From: Arthrobacter gengyunqii
Lineage (GTDB): Bacteria; Actinomycetota; Actinomycetes; Actinomycetales; Micrococcaceae
Assembly (NCBI RefSeq): GCF_023022985.1
Contig: NZ_CP095461.1
Location: forward strand, 1,550,001-1,614,000
Direction of reading: 5' to 3'
Length of the DNA stretch: 64,000 nucleotides
The notes under the pieces were generated by a model. The model was given only the letters and a program-made list of their open reading frames with translations, was not told where the DNA came from and searched no databases. A program made the translations under genes and the position numbers. Below, piece by piece: positions 1 through 9,948 of this stretch (within the stretch, counting starts at the first letter, position 1; every line of letters begins with the position of its first letter).

Positions 1-425
1 GGATCCGCATCCTTGCCCATCGGGTGGTTGCCCATGTGCTCCACGCCGCCGGCGATGACGACGTCGTACGCGCCGAAGCCGATGCCCGAGGCCGTGGTGG
101 TCACAGCCGTCATGGCACCCGCGCACATGCGGTCAATAGCGAATCCGGGGACGGACTGCGGCAGTCCCGCGAGCAGCGCGGCGGTGCGGCCGATGGTCAG
201 GCCCTGGTCACCGGTCTGCGTGGTGGCGGCGATGGCCACCTCATCAATGCGTTCCGGAGGAAGCGAGGGGTTGCGGCGCATCAGTTCGCGGATGCACTTG
301 ACCACCAGGTCGTCGGCGCGCATTCCCGCGTACATGCCTTTTTCGCCGGCTTTTCCGAACGGGGTGCGTACTCCGTCAACGAAAACTACGTCCCTGATCT
401 GCCGTGCTCGGCTTTGTGGGCTCAC
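1..425 (-). CDS. Thiolase (acetyl-CoA C-acyltransferase), 3' end beyond window
   Basis: Thiolase-family protein, expected to cleave 3-ketoacyl-CoA in fatty-acid beta-oxidation or to condense acetyl-CoA. About 141 N-terminal residues are visible and the rest lies left of the window. The frame reads DVVFVDGVRTPFGKAGEKG near the start, then the nucleophile-cysteine region DRMCAGAMTA and the glycine-rich AGGVEHMGNHPMG, all typical of thiolases. The start is GTG at 425, chosen because GAGGAG lies six bases upstream and no in-frame alternative has a ribosome site. A perfect inverted repeat lies 48 bp upstream, so repression by a TetR-type regulator is likely (inference). A trifunctional FadB-like partner commonly follows such a gene, but that part is not visible. 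Confidence 0.92.
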   Translation of the reverse strand, partial: MSPQSRARQIRDVVFVDGVRTPFGKAGEKGMYAGMRADDLVVKCIRELMRRNPSLPPERIDEVAIAATTQTGDQGLTIGRTAALLAGLPQSVPGFAIDRMCAGAMTAVTTTASGIGFGAYDVVIAGGVEHMGNHPMGKDAD

Positions 426-472
426 GTGCAACTCCTCTTTGAGATATGAAACGGAACACTGTCCGGTGACCG

Positions 473-492
473 ATGTTACTCGTCAGTAACAT
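473..492. promoter_or_regulatory. Perfect 8-bp inverted repeat, likely operator of the thiolase gene
   Basis: ATGTTACT-CGTC-AGTAACAT: two perfect 8-bp arms with a 4-bp spacer, 48 bp upstream of the thiolase GTG. TTACT...AGTAA dyads of this size are typical of TetR-family regulators of fatty-acid degradation genes in actinobacteria (family knowledge). The cognate regulator is not visible here. The rest of the intergenic stretch 426-721 shows no gene. Confidence 0.6.
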
Positions 493-721
493 AGCCTGCA
501 ACCACCATCCCGTCGACACTACCGACATACCGGCGGCCGGCGTAACGGATGTCCTTGCCGCACCGAAATGTCCTCATCTGTAAGCGATCGGTTGCCGGCT
601 CAGCATTCGTCCAGACTTTTCACGTATTATCGTCGGACTATGGATGACCCTCCCTCACATAAACCCTTGCCCCTCCACGCTCTGACCGGACTTCCGGCCA
701 CAACCAGAGAGGGGCGCCCCA

Positions 722-2071
722 ATGTATGAGCTGATCATGCTCGCGGTTGGCCTCGTTCTTACGGTCGGCACCGGGTTGTTCGTTGCCTCGGAATTTTCGC
801 TGGTCAATCTTGACCGCAATGACCTGGAGGCACGGCAGGCACAGGGCGAAAAACGCCTCGGCCCCACCATCAACGCCCTCAAGATCACGTCGACGCACCT
901 CTCGAGTGCGCAGCTGGGCATCACGCTCACCACGCTGTTGACGGGCTACACCTTTGAACCGGCCATCAGCTCCCTGCTGCGTGAGCCGATGCTGGCGGTC
1001 GGAATACCGGAAGCAGTTGTCGGCGGAGCAGGTGCCGTTATCGGCATCTTCCTGGCCACGGTGTTCTCGATGATTATCGGCGAACTCGTGCCCAAGAACT
1101 TCGCTCTGGCCCTTCCGCTGGCGACCGCCAAGGTGGTTATTCCGTTCCAGACCCTGTTCACCACGGTGTTCAAGCCTGTCATTCTGCTGTTCAACAACAC
1201 CGCCAACGCGATCATCCGGTCCTTCGGCATTGAGCCCAAGGAAGAGCTTTCCGGTGCCCGGAGCGCCGAGGAACTGAGCTCCCTGGTCCGCCGCTCCGCG
1301 CTGGAAGGCGTCCTGGACCTGGACCATGCACAGCTGCTCAGCCGCACCCTGCGGTTCTCGGACCACACGGCGGCCGACGTCATGACTCCCCGGGTCCGGA
1401 TGCGTTCGGTCGCAGCAACCGACACGGCCGAACAGGTCATCGAGGCAGCCGTTTCCACCGGTTACTCCCGGTTCCCGGTGATCGGCCGCGACTCGGACGA
1501 CATCCTGGGCGTGCTGCACGTCAAGCAGGCCTTCGCCGTCGCGCTTCCCGAACGCAGCGGCATCACCGCCGGAGACCTCATGGTTGAAGCCCTCCGGGTG
1601 CCCGAATCCATGGGCGTGGACTCCCTCCTCGGGCTGCTGCGCCAGCAGGGCCTGCAGGTGGCGGTGGTCTCCGACGAGCACGGCGGAACCGCCGGCATCG
1701 TGACCCTGGAAGACCTCGTTGAGGAAATAGTCGGCGAACTGGAAGATGAACATGACCGCGCCCGCGTCGGCGTCGTCCGCTCCGGCCGCTCGCTCACCTT
1801 CGACGCGTCGCTGCGCCCGGACGAGCTGCGGGACCGCACCGGCGTCGTCGTGCCCGACGGCGAGGAATACGACACGCTCGCCGGCTTTGTCACCGACCGT
1901 CTGGACCGGATTCCGGAACTCGGCGACGAGGTAGCGCTCAAGAACGGTGTCCTGCGCGTGGAACGCGTGGTCGGAACCCATGTGGAGCGCCTGCGCTTCA
2001 CCCCCACGGAGGGATCGCTGCCAAGCACCCACGACCAGATCATTGATGAGCTTACGAAGGACCTGGCATGA
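722..2071 (+). CDS. CNNM/CBS-domain membrane protein (CorC/HlyC type)
   Basis: Membrane protein of 449 residues in the CNNM (DUF21) plus CBS family, annotated as hemolysin-like or magnesium/cobalt efflux proteins. Order of parts: an N-terminal DUF21 membrane domain of about 200 residues with a hydrophobic helix at once (ELIMLAVGLVLTVGTGLFVA), a CBS pair at about 215-335 (TPRVRMRSV, GYSRFPVIG, GGTAGIVTLEDLVEEIVGE), and a C-terminal CorC/HlyC transporter-associated domain at about 350-435. AGAGGGG precedes the ATG. The stop overlaps the next gene's start as ATGA, so the two are translationally coupled. Divalent cation transport is inferred from the family; the substrate cannot be read from the sequence. 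Confidence 0.95.
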   Translation: MYELIMLAVGLVLTVGTGLFVASEFSLVNLDRNDLEARQAQGEKRLGPTINALKITSTHLSSAQLGITLTTLLTGYTFEPAISSLLREPMLAVGIPEAVVGGAGAVIGIFLATVFSMIIGELVPKNFALALPLATAKVVIPFQTLFTTVFKPVILLFNNTANAIIRSFGIEPKEELSGARSAEELSSLVRRSALEGVLDLDHAQLLSRTLRFSDHTAADVMTPRVRMRSVAATDTAEQVIEAAVSTGYSRFPVIGRDSDDILGVLHVKQAFAVALPERSGITAGDLMVEALRVPESMGVDSLLGLLRQQGLQVAVVSDEHGGTAGIVTLEDLVEEIVGELEDEHDRARVGVVRSGRSLTFDASLRPDELRDRTGVVVPDGEEYDTLAGFVTDRLDRIPELGDEVALKNGVLRVERVVGTHVERLRFTPTEGSLPSTHDQIIDELTKDLA

Positions 2072-3108
2072 GCGAATATCTTCCCGGAATCATCTGGCTG
2101 TTTGTTCTCCTGATCGTCAACGCCTTCTTTGTCGGCGCGGAGTTTGCGGTCATCTCCGCCCGGCGCTCCCAAATCGAACCCAAGGCGGAAGCCGGATCCA
2201 AGGCAGCCAAGACCACCCTGTGGGCGATGGAACACGCCACGCTGATGCTCGCCACGAGCCAGCTCGGCATTACCGTCTGCTCGCTGGTCATCCTGAACGT
2301 CTCGGAACCGGCGATTCACCACCTGCTGGAAATCCCGCTGGGCCTGACCTCGCTGTCCGGTGAGGCCATTGGCATCATTGCGTTTGTGGTGGCGCTGCTG
2401 CTGGTGACGTTCCTGCACGTGGTTATTGGCGAGATGGTCCCCAAGAACATCTCCTTCTCCGTTCCCACCCGCGCCGCACTCATTCTGGCTCCTCCGCTGG
2501 TGATGGTGGCCCGGATCTTCAAACCGGTCATCTGGTCGCTGAACGGGATCGCCAACGGCGTCCTGCGCCTGTTCAAGGTGGAACCGAAGGACGAGGCCAC
2601 CAGCGCCTACACCATGGATGAAGTGGCCACCATTGTGGAGCAGTCCACCCGCGAGGGAATGCTGGCCGACGCCAGCGGCACCCTCAGCGCGGCCTTCGAA
2701 TTCACCAACAAGACCGTTGCCGATGTTGAGGTGCCGATTGACCGGATGGTGCTCCTGCCGGAAACCGCCACGCCCGCCGACATTCAGGAGGCGGTGAGCC
2801 GCCACGGCTACTCCCGCTACATCCTCACGGACGACGACGGTGACCCCAGCGGCTACCTGCACCTCAAGGACGTCATGGACCTGACCAAACCGGAGAAGTT
2901 CGCCGCTCCGGTACCTGCCAAGCGCATCCGCCGGCTGGCGTCGGCCTTTGTCGGCAGTGAGCTTGAAGACGCCCTGGCCATCATGCGCCGCACGGGTGCC
3001 CACGTGGCGCGGGTGTTCGACGCCGAGGGCAACACCACCGGTGTCCTGTTCCTGGAGGACATCATCGAAGAACTGGTGGGTGAGGTGCAGGACGCCACCA
3101 CCGTGTAG
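2068..3108 (+). CDS. CNNM/CBS-domain membrane protein, short form
   Basis: Second CNNM/CBS protein, 346 residues, starting in the ATGA overlap with the gene before it. It has the DUF21 membrane domain (residues about 1-195, with VGAEFAVISARRSQIEP and VIGEMVPKNISF) and a CBS pair (about 210-335, ending LFLEDIIEELVGEVQ). It stops there and lacks the CorC/HlyC C-terminal domain present in its partner. Such coupled long/short CNNM pairs are common in actinobacteria and may work as a heteromeric cation transporter (inference). A strong hairpin follows the stop. Confidence 0.95.
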   Translation: MSEYLPGIIWLFVLLIVNAFFVGAEFAVISARRSQIEPKAEAGSKAAKTTLWAMEHATLMLATSQLGITVCSLVILNVSEPAIHHLLEIPLGLTSLSGEAIGIIAFVVALLLVTFLHVVIGEMVPKNISFSVPTRAALILAPPLVMVARIFKPVIWSLNGIANGVLRLFKVEPKDEATSAYTMDEVATIVEQSTREGMLADASGTLSAAFEFTNKTVADVEVPIDRMVLLPETATPADIQEAVSRHGYSRYILTDDDGDPSGYLHLKDVMDLTKPEKFAAPVPAKRIRRLASAFVGSELEDALAIMRRTGAHVARVFDAEGNTTGVLFLEDIIEELVGEVQDATTV

Positions 3109-3169
3109 CGTCCGGTATCCCAGCCAACAGGTTCCTGACACCGACACCGACACCGACCGACATGGATCT

Positions 3170-3207
3170 GATGCCGCCGGCCGCCTTCCCGGGCAGCCGG
3201 CGGCATC
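3170..3207 (+). terminator. Terminator-like hairpin after the CNNM pair
   Basis: Perfect 12-bp stem GATGCCGCCGGC / GCCGGCGGCATC (3170-3181 with 3196-3207) and a 14-nt loop, 61 bp after the stop, followed by GGTGTTT. There is no long T-run, as usual in high-GC genomes. Just before it, 3137-3154 is three exact copies of the hexamer GACACC. Confidence 0.7.
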
Positions 3208-3308
3208 GGTGTTTAACGCACCGCAGCCGCAAGCGAAAGCATCTGTGGGGAAGTCCCGGTCCGGTGCGGAGCAGCCACCACTGGCATCCCGGGGCATAAA
3301 ATCTGAGG

Positions 3309-3704
3309 ATGCCGGAAACCGCAGACGTGATGGGATCCATCCTGGAAGTGTTGAGCTGGGCGGGTCTCGCCGCAGGCCTTCCGCTGGTGCTTATTGGCTG
3401 GATCATCGGCAGGCGCAGATGCGTATGGATCAGCACCACGGCCGAAGTCTTTGAAGCCGGAGGATTCAAGGGCCTTCGGTGGTCCGATGGCGAAGGAAGC
3501 CCCCGCCAGTCCCTGCACACCGCCGAACAGACCCGCGGGCTGGAGCCGGGAACGGAAGTTGCCCTGCACTATGACGCCTGCCACCCAGGCAAATGGGGCC
3601 TCGAAGAGCCCCGAAAGGAAAACCCTGTGCTCATTGTGGGGTGGACGCTGGGTGCGGTCGGCATAGCCAGCACGCTGGGAGGCTTCATCCTGATGCTCTT
3701 GTGA
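3309..3704 (+). CDS. Small membrane protein, DUF3592-like
   Basis: 131 residues with a hydrophobic helix near each end (about 10-30 and 105-128) and a soluble middle domain. The middle contains GLEPGTEVALHYDACHPGKW, which resembles the V.YDP.NP..W core of DUF3592-type membrane proteins. Function unknown. It stands alone between the CNNM terminator and a small downstream reading frame. The ATG at 3309 follows the weak purine stretch GAGG. Family assignment is by resemblance only. Confidence 0.7.
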   Translation: MPETADVMGSILEVLSWAGLAAGLPLVLIGWIIGRRRCVWISTTAEVFEAGGFKGLRWSDGEGSPRQSLHTAEQTRGLEPGTEVALHYDACHPGKWGLEEPRKENPVLIVGWTLGAVGIASTLGGFILMLL

Positions 3705-3856
3705 TGCGGCCTTTCAAGGGCTGACCGCTCCTGCGCCTTCTGCTGCTGGAACTTATCCCCGGCGCTTAAACAGGCATCTGTTAGGCTCCCGAGCCATGGG
3801 CCCACGCACCGACATTGGCGGGTGGACGGCAATATGAACAGAGGCGGTGACCTGCA

Positions 3857-4063
3857 GTGAGTGAGCACCTGAGCAATAAGACCTCGCGTGCGAGGGATAA
3901 AAACGACTCGCCGGCGATCTGGTTCTTCGTGGCAGCGGTCTTCATTATCACGCTTCCGCAGATGGCCACCGGCGAGTGGCTTCCCCTGTGGGTTTCCATG
4001 GCCGCGGGTGTCCTGCTTACGTCTCTGGGATTTTGGTCTATGGCCCGTGGGCGGCGGGGCTGA
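3857..4063 (+). CDS. Hypothetical small two-helix membrane protein
   Basis: 68 residues from a GTG start. A charged N-terminus (SNKTSRARDKND) is followed by two hydrophobic helices (WFFVAAVFIITLPQM and LWVSMAAGVLLTSLGFW) and a basic tail. No family recognised. It overlaps the start region of the methyltransferase frame downstream. The reading frame is short, so it may be a real small membrane protein or a decayed remnant. Confidence 0.5.
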   Translation: MSEHLSNKTSRARDKNDSPAIWFFVAAVFIITLPQMATGEWLPLWVSMAAGVLLTSLGFWSMARGRRG

Positions 4064-4695
4064 TAGGGATCAGGCGCGGTGAGGACTACTACGCGCTGCC
4101 GCAGCTCGCTCAACGGTACGACGCCGACACGCAGGGCCGCGCCGACCTGCCGTTTTATCTCGCCCTGGTCCGTGAACTGACCCCAGCCTCGGTGGCCGAC
4201 GTCGGCGCCGGAACCGGACTGTTCTGCAGTCTTCTGGCAGGTTCCAACGTGAGGCTGACGATCACCGGCGTGGAGCCGCAGCAAACCATGCTCGATGTTG
4301 CCCGCCGGCAGCCGCTGGCAGACCGGGTTCAATGGATCCGCGGCACGGCTGCGGACCTGCCGAGGGACTCTTTCGGCCTGCTCTTCATGACCGGACACGT
4401 GGCCCAGTACTTTCTGGACGATGCCGCCTGGGCGGAGGTCCTGCGGCAGATTGTCCGGTCCTCGGTCCGACAGAAGACCACTATGGCCGGCGACCTTGTT
4501 ACCCATGTGGACGAATGGACCATCGGAGAACAAGCCTTCACCACGCGCGAAACCCTCCGGTTTCCGGACGATGCCGCAATCCACCGTGGACTCGATGCTG
4601 CCTGCCTGGCGATCGAATGCTCCTGGGGCAACTGGGATGGTTCTCCCGTCACGGCGGAAAGCCCCGAACGGATCATCATGGCGCGGACTGTCTGA
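4033..4695 (+). CDS. Class I SAM-dependent methyltransferase, start unresolved
   Basis: Methyltransferase of the Methyltransf_25/11 kind. Motif I is VADVGAGTGLFCSLLAG, the acidic strand-2 end is TGVEPQQTMLDVARR, and GTAADLPRD and LLFMTGHVAQYFLDD follow in the usual order. The substrate is unknown. The N-terminal LAQRYDADTQGRADLPFY normally lies only about 10 residues from the start, but no ATG or GTG in frame lies there. TTG at 4033 is offered as start; it overlaps the small gene before it by 31 bp. The frame stays open further upstream to an ATG at 3976. A lost start or a rare start codon is possible. Confidence 0.75.
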   Translation: MVYGPWAAGLIGIRRGEDYYALPQLAQRYDADTQGRADLPFYLALVRELTPASVADVGAGTGLFCSLLAGSNVRLTITGVEPQQTMLDVARRQPLADRVQWIRGTAADLPRDSFGLLFMTGHVAQYFLDDAAWAEVLRQIVRSSVRQKTTMAGDLVTHVDEWTIGEQAFTTRETLRFPDDAAIHRGLDAACLAIECSWGNWDGSPVTAESPERIIMARTV

Positions 4696-4793
4696 TCTCC
4701 CAATCGCCGTCGTCCGTTTCGGCCGAAGACCCCAGGCTCATTAGAATGGATCGGTTCCCGCCCCGCCCAACGTTCAGAATTTTGGAGTCTGCT

Positions 4794-5480
4794 TTGTCCC
4801 GAGGAAAACACCATCCGCCGCGGCCCAAACCGGCCAACAGCGAAGGGATGCTGATTGCCAATGACCTGAAAAAGGACCGCGGCTGGACGGACATGCAGAT
4901 CAAGACCTTCCTGCCCGAACCGGACCAGACCGCGCGCAACCCGTTTTCCCGCAAGGCCGCTCCCATGAAGCTGTACGCGCTGGAACGCGTCGAGGCCATC
5001 GAAGCCACGCCCGAATATCAAAAAGCACGGGAAGCATCACGGACCCGGCAGATTGCTGCCCGCACCCGTGCGCTGGCGAAAAAGAAGGAAGCCGTTGCCG
5101 CGGCTCAGGCACTGGAACTGACCATCGTTCCGGAACCCTGGCAGGAAATGCAGGACAAGGCGATTGCCCATTTCAACAGCAGGCTTCGCCGCAGCCAGTC
5201 CCCGGCCAGCCGAAGCACCTCCAAGGCTCGGTTGGACCGGCTGACCGTGAATTACCTGCGGCACAAGCAGACCTCCTATGAGGAGGAGCTGAAGGAGTTC
5301 AAGGGAGTCGTCGGCGTGGGGGAGGCTTACCTCGTCGTCCGCAACCGGATCCTGGACCTCATTGCGGACACCTACCCGCTGCTCCGCGATGAGTGCGAGC
5401 GGCAGAAGTTCGAAGCCCCTGAGCTGCCCGACGGCGTGCAGTTGCCGGACGGCCTCCAACTGCCGAATCCCACGCGCTAA
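4794..5480 (+). CDS. Conserved hypothetical protein, basic and helical
   Basis: 228 residues, not assigned to a family. TTG at 4794 is chosen because GGAG lies six bases upstream; the internal ATG at 4848 has no spaced ribosome site. The protein opens with a basic, proline-rich stretch (SRGKHHPPRPKPANSEG). A charged helical middle follows (KAREASRTRQIAARTRALAKKKE), then YLVVRNRILDLIADTYPLL, and the tail contains two near-copies of LPDGVQLPDGLQLP. No signal peptide or membrane segment. The composition could suit nucleic-acid binding (inference). The stop codon lies inside the first copy of a 15-bp direct repeat. Confidence 0.75.
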   Translation: MSRGKHHPPRPKPANSEGMLIANDLKKDRGWTDMQIKTFLPEPDQTARNPFSRKAAPMKLYALERVEAIEATPEYQKAREASRTRQIAARTRALAKKKEAVAAAQALELTIVPEPWQEMQDKAIAHFNSRLRRSQSPASRSTSKARLDRLTVNYLRHKQTSYEEELKEFKGVVGVGEAYLVVRNRILDLIADTYPLLRDECERQKFEAPELPDGVQLPDGLQLPNPTR

Positions 5481-5775
5481 GCGGACTGCCTCCACATTGA
5501 CCCGTCCTCCAGCGGACCTGACTGCTTCTTGGCCCGCGCGCTCGGTTTGGATTCTTCGTGCAGATAACGGGGCCTGCTGAAATCTCTCGTGCAGATCCGG
5601 GGCTCAAAAGGCGTCAACCGGCTAGTTTGGGCCCGGGAGCTGCACGAAGGATCGGTGGACCCTGGGTTTGGGCCCGGGAGCTGCACGAAGGATCGGTGGA
5701 CCCTGGGTTTGGCGCCGGGAGCCGCACGAAGAATCGCTGGACCCCGGCGGCCTGCACGGTCACGCGCTAAGCGGA
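5471..5775. repeat. 290-bp segment bounded by 15-bp direct repeats
   Basis: CACGCGCTAAGCGGA occurs exactly at 5471-5485 and again at 5761-5775, period 290 bp. The left copy contains the stop codon of the preceding gene. The DNA between has no convincing gene. It contains two copies of TCGTGCAGAT (5554-5563 and 5587-5596) and three copies of a 41-bp repeat whose CTGCACGA core is the reverse complement of that motif. The arrangement looks like an insertion or an unequal-crossover duplication. Confidence 0.7.
5625..5747. repeat. Three tandem copies of a 41-bp unit
   Basis: Units at 5625-5665, 5666-5706 and 5707-5747. The first two are identical and begin GTTTGGGCCCGGGAGCTGCA. The third is degenerate, with GGCGCCGGGAGCCGC and a few further changes. 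The unit contains the dyad GGGCCCGGGAGC and the CTGCACGA core. No coding role is apparent. Confidence 0.85.
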
Positions 5776-5824
5776 AAGCAGGCTTATCATTTAGTTCCGC
5801 GGCCCAGAACTCGGTAATCTGAAA

Positions 5825-8383
<2,559 letters not shown>

Positions 8384-8386
8384 GCC

Positions 8387-8878
8387 TCAGGGGAGAGACG
8401 GACGTCTTCTGGCGCGTTTGGGGCCATGAAATATCCCGTGGATACCGCTAGAAACACGGCGGCGCTGATCAGATAGAAGTACCGGTTCTCTTCGGAATCG
8501 GACACTCCTGCCAGCAGCAGCCAGTTGATCGCCAGGACTGAAAATAGCACCGTAGAAAGCCTTTTGCCCCTGCTCCGTATCCGTCAGCAGCACCTTCTGC
8601 CGGACATGGGCATAAGGCGCCAGGACATATTGCACCAGGTCCCTGCCCAGTCCCGTGCGCTGGAATTTCGGATCAACCAGGACGTCCTGCAGATAACAGA
8701 TCGAGTGCCCCTCGGAGATGACGCGGGCCAGACCAAGGGCAGCGGCCAGGTTGTCAGGTTCCTTGGTGTAGGCGCTCCAGCCCACTGCGTCGTATAGCCG
8801 CACGACGGCGTCAAGGGGCAGATCGCACCCGGCAACGTACTCGAGCGTCTGGTTTTCCACAGTGGATACCCGTTTCAA
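8387..8878 (-). CDS. GNAT-family N-acetyltransferase with a replaced C-terminus
   Basis: The first ~110 residues are a clean GNAT domain: LDAVVRLYDAVGWSAYTKEP at the N-terminus, the acetyl-CoA-binding VLVDPKFQRTGLGRDLV, then VLLTDTEQGQKAFYGAIF. Family members normally continue with a beta-strand and a short ending after KAFY. Here the frame runs into about 50 residues rich in Arg, Ser and Pro that do not look like a GNAT. In another frame the same DNA encodes the end of a membrane protein. The gene therefore seems to have lost its 3' end to a deletion or insertion near 8545. Activity is doubtful. It converges on the uvrA-like gene with only 3 bp between stops. Confidence 0.7.
   Translation of the reverse strand: MKRVSTVENQTLEYVAGCDLPLDAVVRLYDAVGWSAYTKEPDNLAAALGLARVISEGHSICYLQDVLVDPKFQRTGLGRDLVQYVLAPYAHVRQKVLLTDTEQGQKAFYGAIFSPGDQLAAAGRSVRFRREPVLLSDQRRRVSSGIHGIFHGPKRARRRPSLP
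8390..8548 (-). pseudogene. C-terminal fragment of a small membrane protein
   Basis: On the minus strand, in a frame different from the acetyltransferase, the DNA reads VLAINWLLLAGVSDSEENRY then FYLISAAVFLAVSTGYFMA and APNAPEDV. This looks like the end of a one- or two-helix membrane protein. It starts exactly where the acetyltransferase similarity ends and has no start of its own, so it is probably a gene remnant joined by deletion. Confidence 0.5.
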
Positions 8879-8899
8879 TACCCCCCCATATCGTTCTTA

Positions 8900-9045
8900 T
8901 CGCAAATGCGAAAGGGGTCCAGCCTAATCGCAGCAAATATTTTTTCCAATTTCCCAGTGTGGAGGTCAGCATTCTTCCCCCAATCCAGACACGCCGAACT
9001 TTTATCCCATCTCCCTTTCGCTCAAGCATTTGTGCCAGGGGATCA
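8900..9045 (+). repeat. ~145-bp element, copy A (similar to 14365-14510)
   Basis: Aligns with the region directly upstream of the metalloprotease gene at 14512. From 8962 the similarity is ungapped for 28 codon-sized triplets, with 61 of 84 bases identical by hand count. It continues upstream more weakly (GTCC...AATCG...AATATT). Here no gene starts at the 3' end: GGGGATCA is followed by non-coding DNA. The flanking stretch 8879-9254 is AT-richer than its surroundings and shows no other gene. Confidence 0.55.
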
Positions 9046-9254
9046 AGCCGGTTCGGCTCCGTATCGGTGAATTCGCACCGAACATGTTCGCGCCGGTTAC
9101 GCTTACATCCCGCCAAGTCGCTTGATATTTTTGCTCCAGATAAAAGCAGGAATGAGCCCTATTGGGATTGATATGTCTGCTGCTCTATGCCTAGGGTGGA
9201 ATTACTTCCGAAATACGGAAGGTTCTACTAAGCCAATATTCGGATGGAGTTAGT

Positions 9255-9818
9255 GTGCCGAAACAACCAATCGGGGAAAAGTTAGCCGCAAAAGCGGATG
9301 CTGCCTCACTGTTGGTACGCGTGGCACTTGCTGGGGCCTTGTCAATCGGACTTGTATCGTGCAGTGGCGACACCAGCGACCAGGCTGACGACGCGTCAAC
9401 TCCTACCATCGCTCAGGCGACACCAGAGGCTGAACCCAGTCCTTCTGGGTCAGAGAATCTTATTACTGACCCCGTTGAGTATTACCGGGAAGACCCCAAC
9501 AGAACGCCGGCCGTTGTTCGGGCATCTGAACTGATCGGTCAGTTTTCTGGGGTAGGTACACAAGATTTCACTGAGTTAGCTACAACGGAGTACAGCAACG
9601 TAACCATATTTGTGACGTGCGCCAACGACGCACCTTATGAAGTTCGATCAGGAACAGAAACCGATGCCGAGCAGTACTCGTACGGTAGCGATAGCTGCGG
9701 CCCGGGCTTTTTCAATCACGGAACAATTCCGTTCGACAAGGGCCCGATCGTGAGCTTACGCGTTGAAGTCCCTGAAGACACGGAATACACCCTAACGGTC
9801 TACGGCGGGCTGCCCTAG
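9255..9818 (+). CDS. Putative secreted lipoprotein, unknown function
   Basis: 187 residues from GTG 9255, with GGAG five bases upstream. A signal segment (LLVRVALAGALSIG) is followed by a lipobox ending LVSC at residue 36, so it is probably lipid-anchored outside the membrane. Next comes a Ser/Thr/Pro/Asp-rich linker to about residue 75 and a compact domain with two cysteines (FVTCANDAPY and DSCGPGFF) that could form a disulfide. No known family is recognised. Base composition is lower in GC than the neighbours. It lies between a damaged acetyltransferase and a uvrA pseudogene, so recent arrival is plausible. Confidence 0.7.
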   Translation: MPKQPIGEKLAAKADAASLLVRVALAGALSIGLVSCSGDTSDQADDASTPTIAQATPEAEPSPSGSENLITDPVEYYREDPNRTPAVVRASELIGQFSGVGTQDFTELATTEYSNVTIFVTCANDAPYEVRSGTETDAEQYSYGSDSCGPGFFNHGTIPFDKGPIVSLRVEVPEDTEYTLTVYGGLP

Positions 9819-9948
9819 ACCGATACGCGTTTTGTAGGCACGTTTCATTGGTGAATCCCGTGCCCGTTCTTTTGATGTGTTTGATCGCGGTGTTGTTGGT
9901 TATCTGGAGCCGCTCGTACGAAGTCAGCAGATTTCCTGGTCCTTTGGT

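Noticed and set aside
1462-3297. Long minus-strand frame opposite the CNNM pair
   Set aside because: Rich in Arg, Ser and Gly with no domain; the plus-strand frames have clear CNNM and CBS motifs and ribosome sites.
5554-5747. CRISPR-like array
   Set aside because: The units are contiguous 41-bp tandem repeats without unique spacers and with no cas genes nearby; the PD-(D/E)XK protein at 55834 is unrelated by position.
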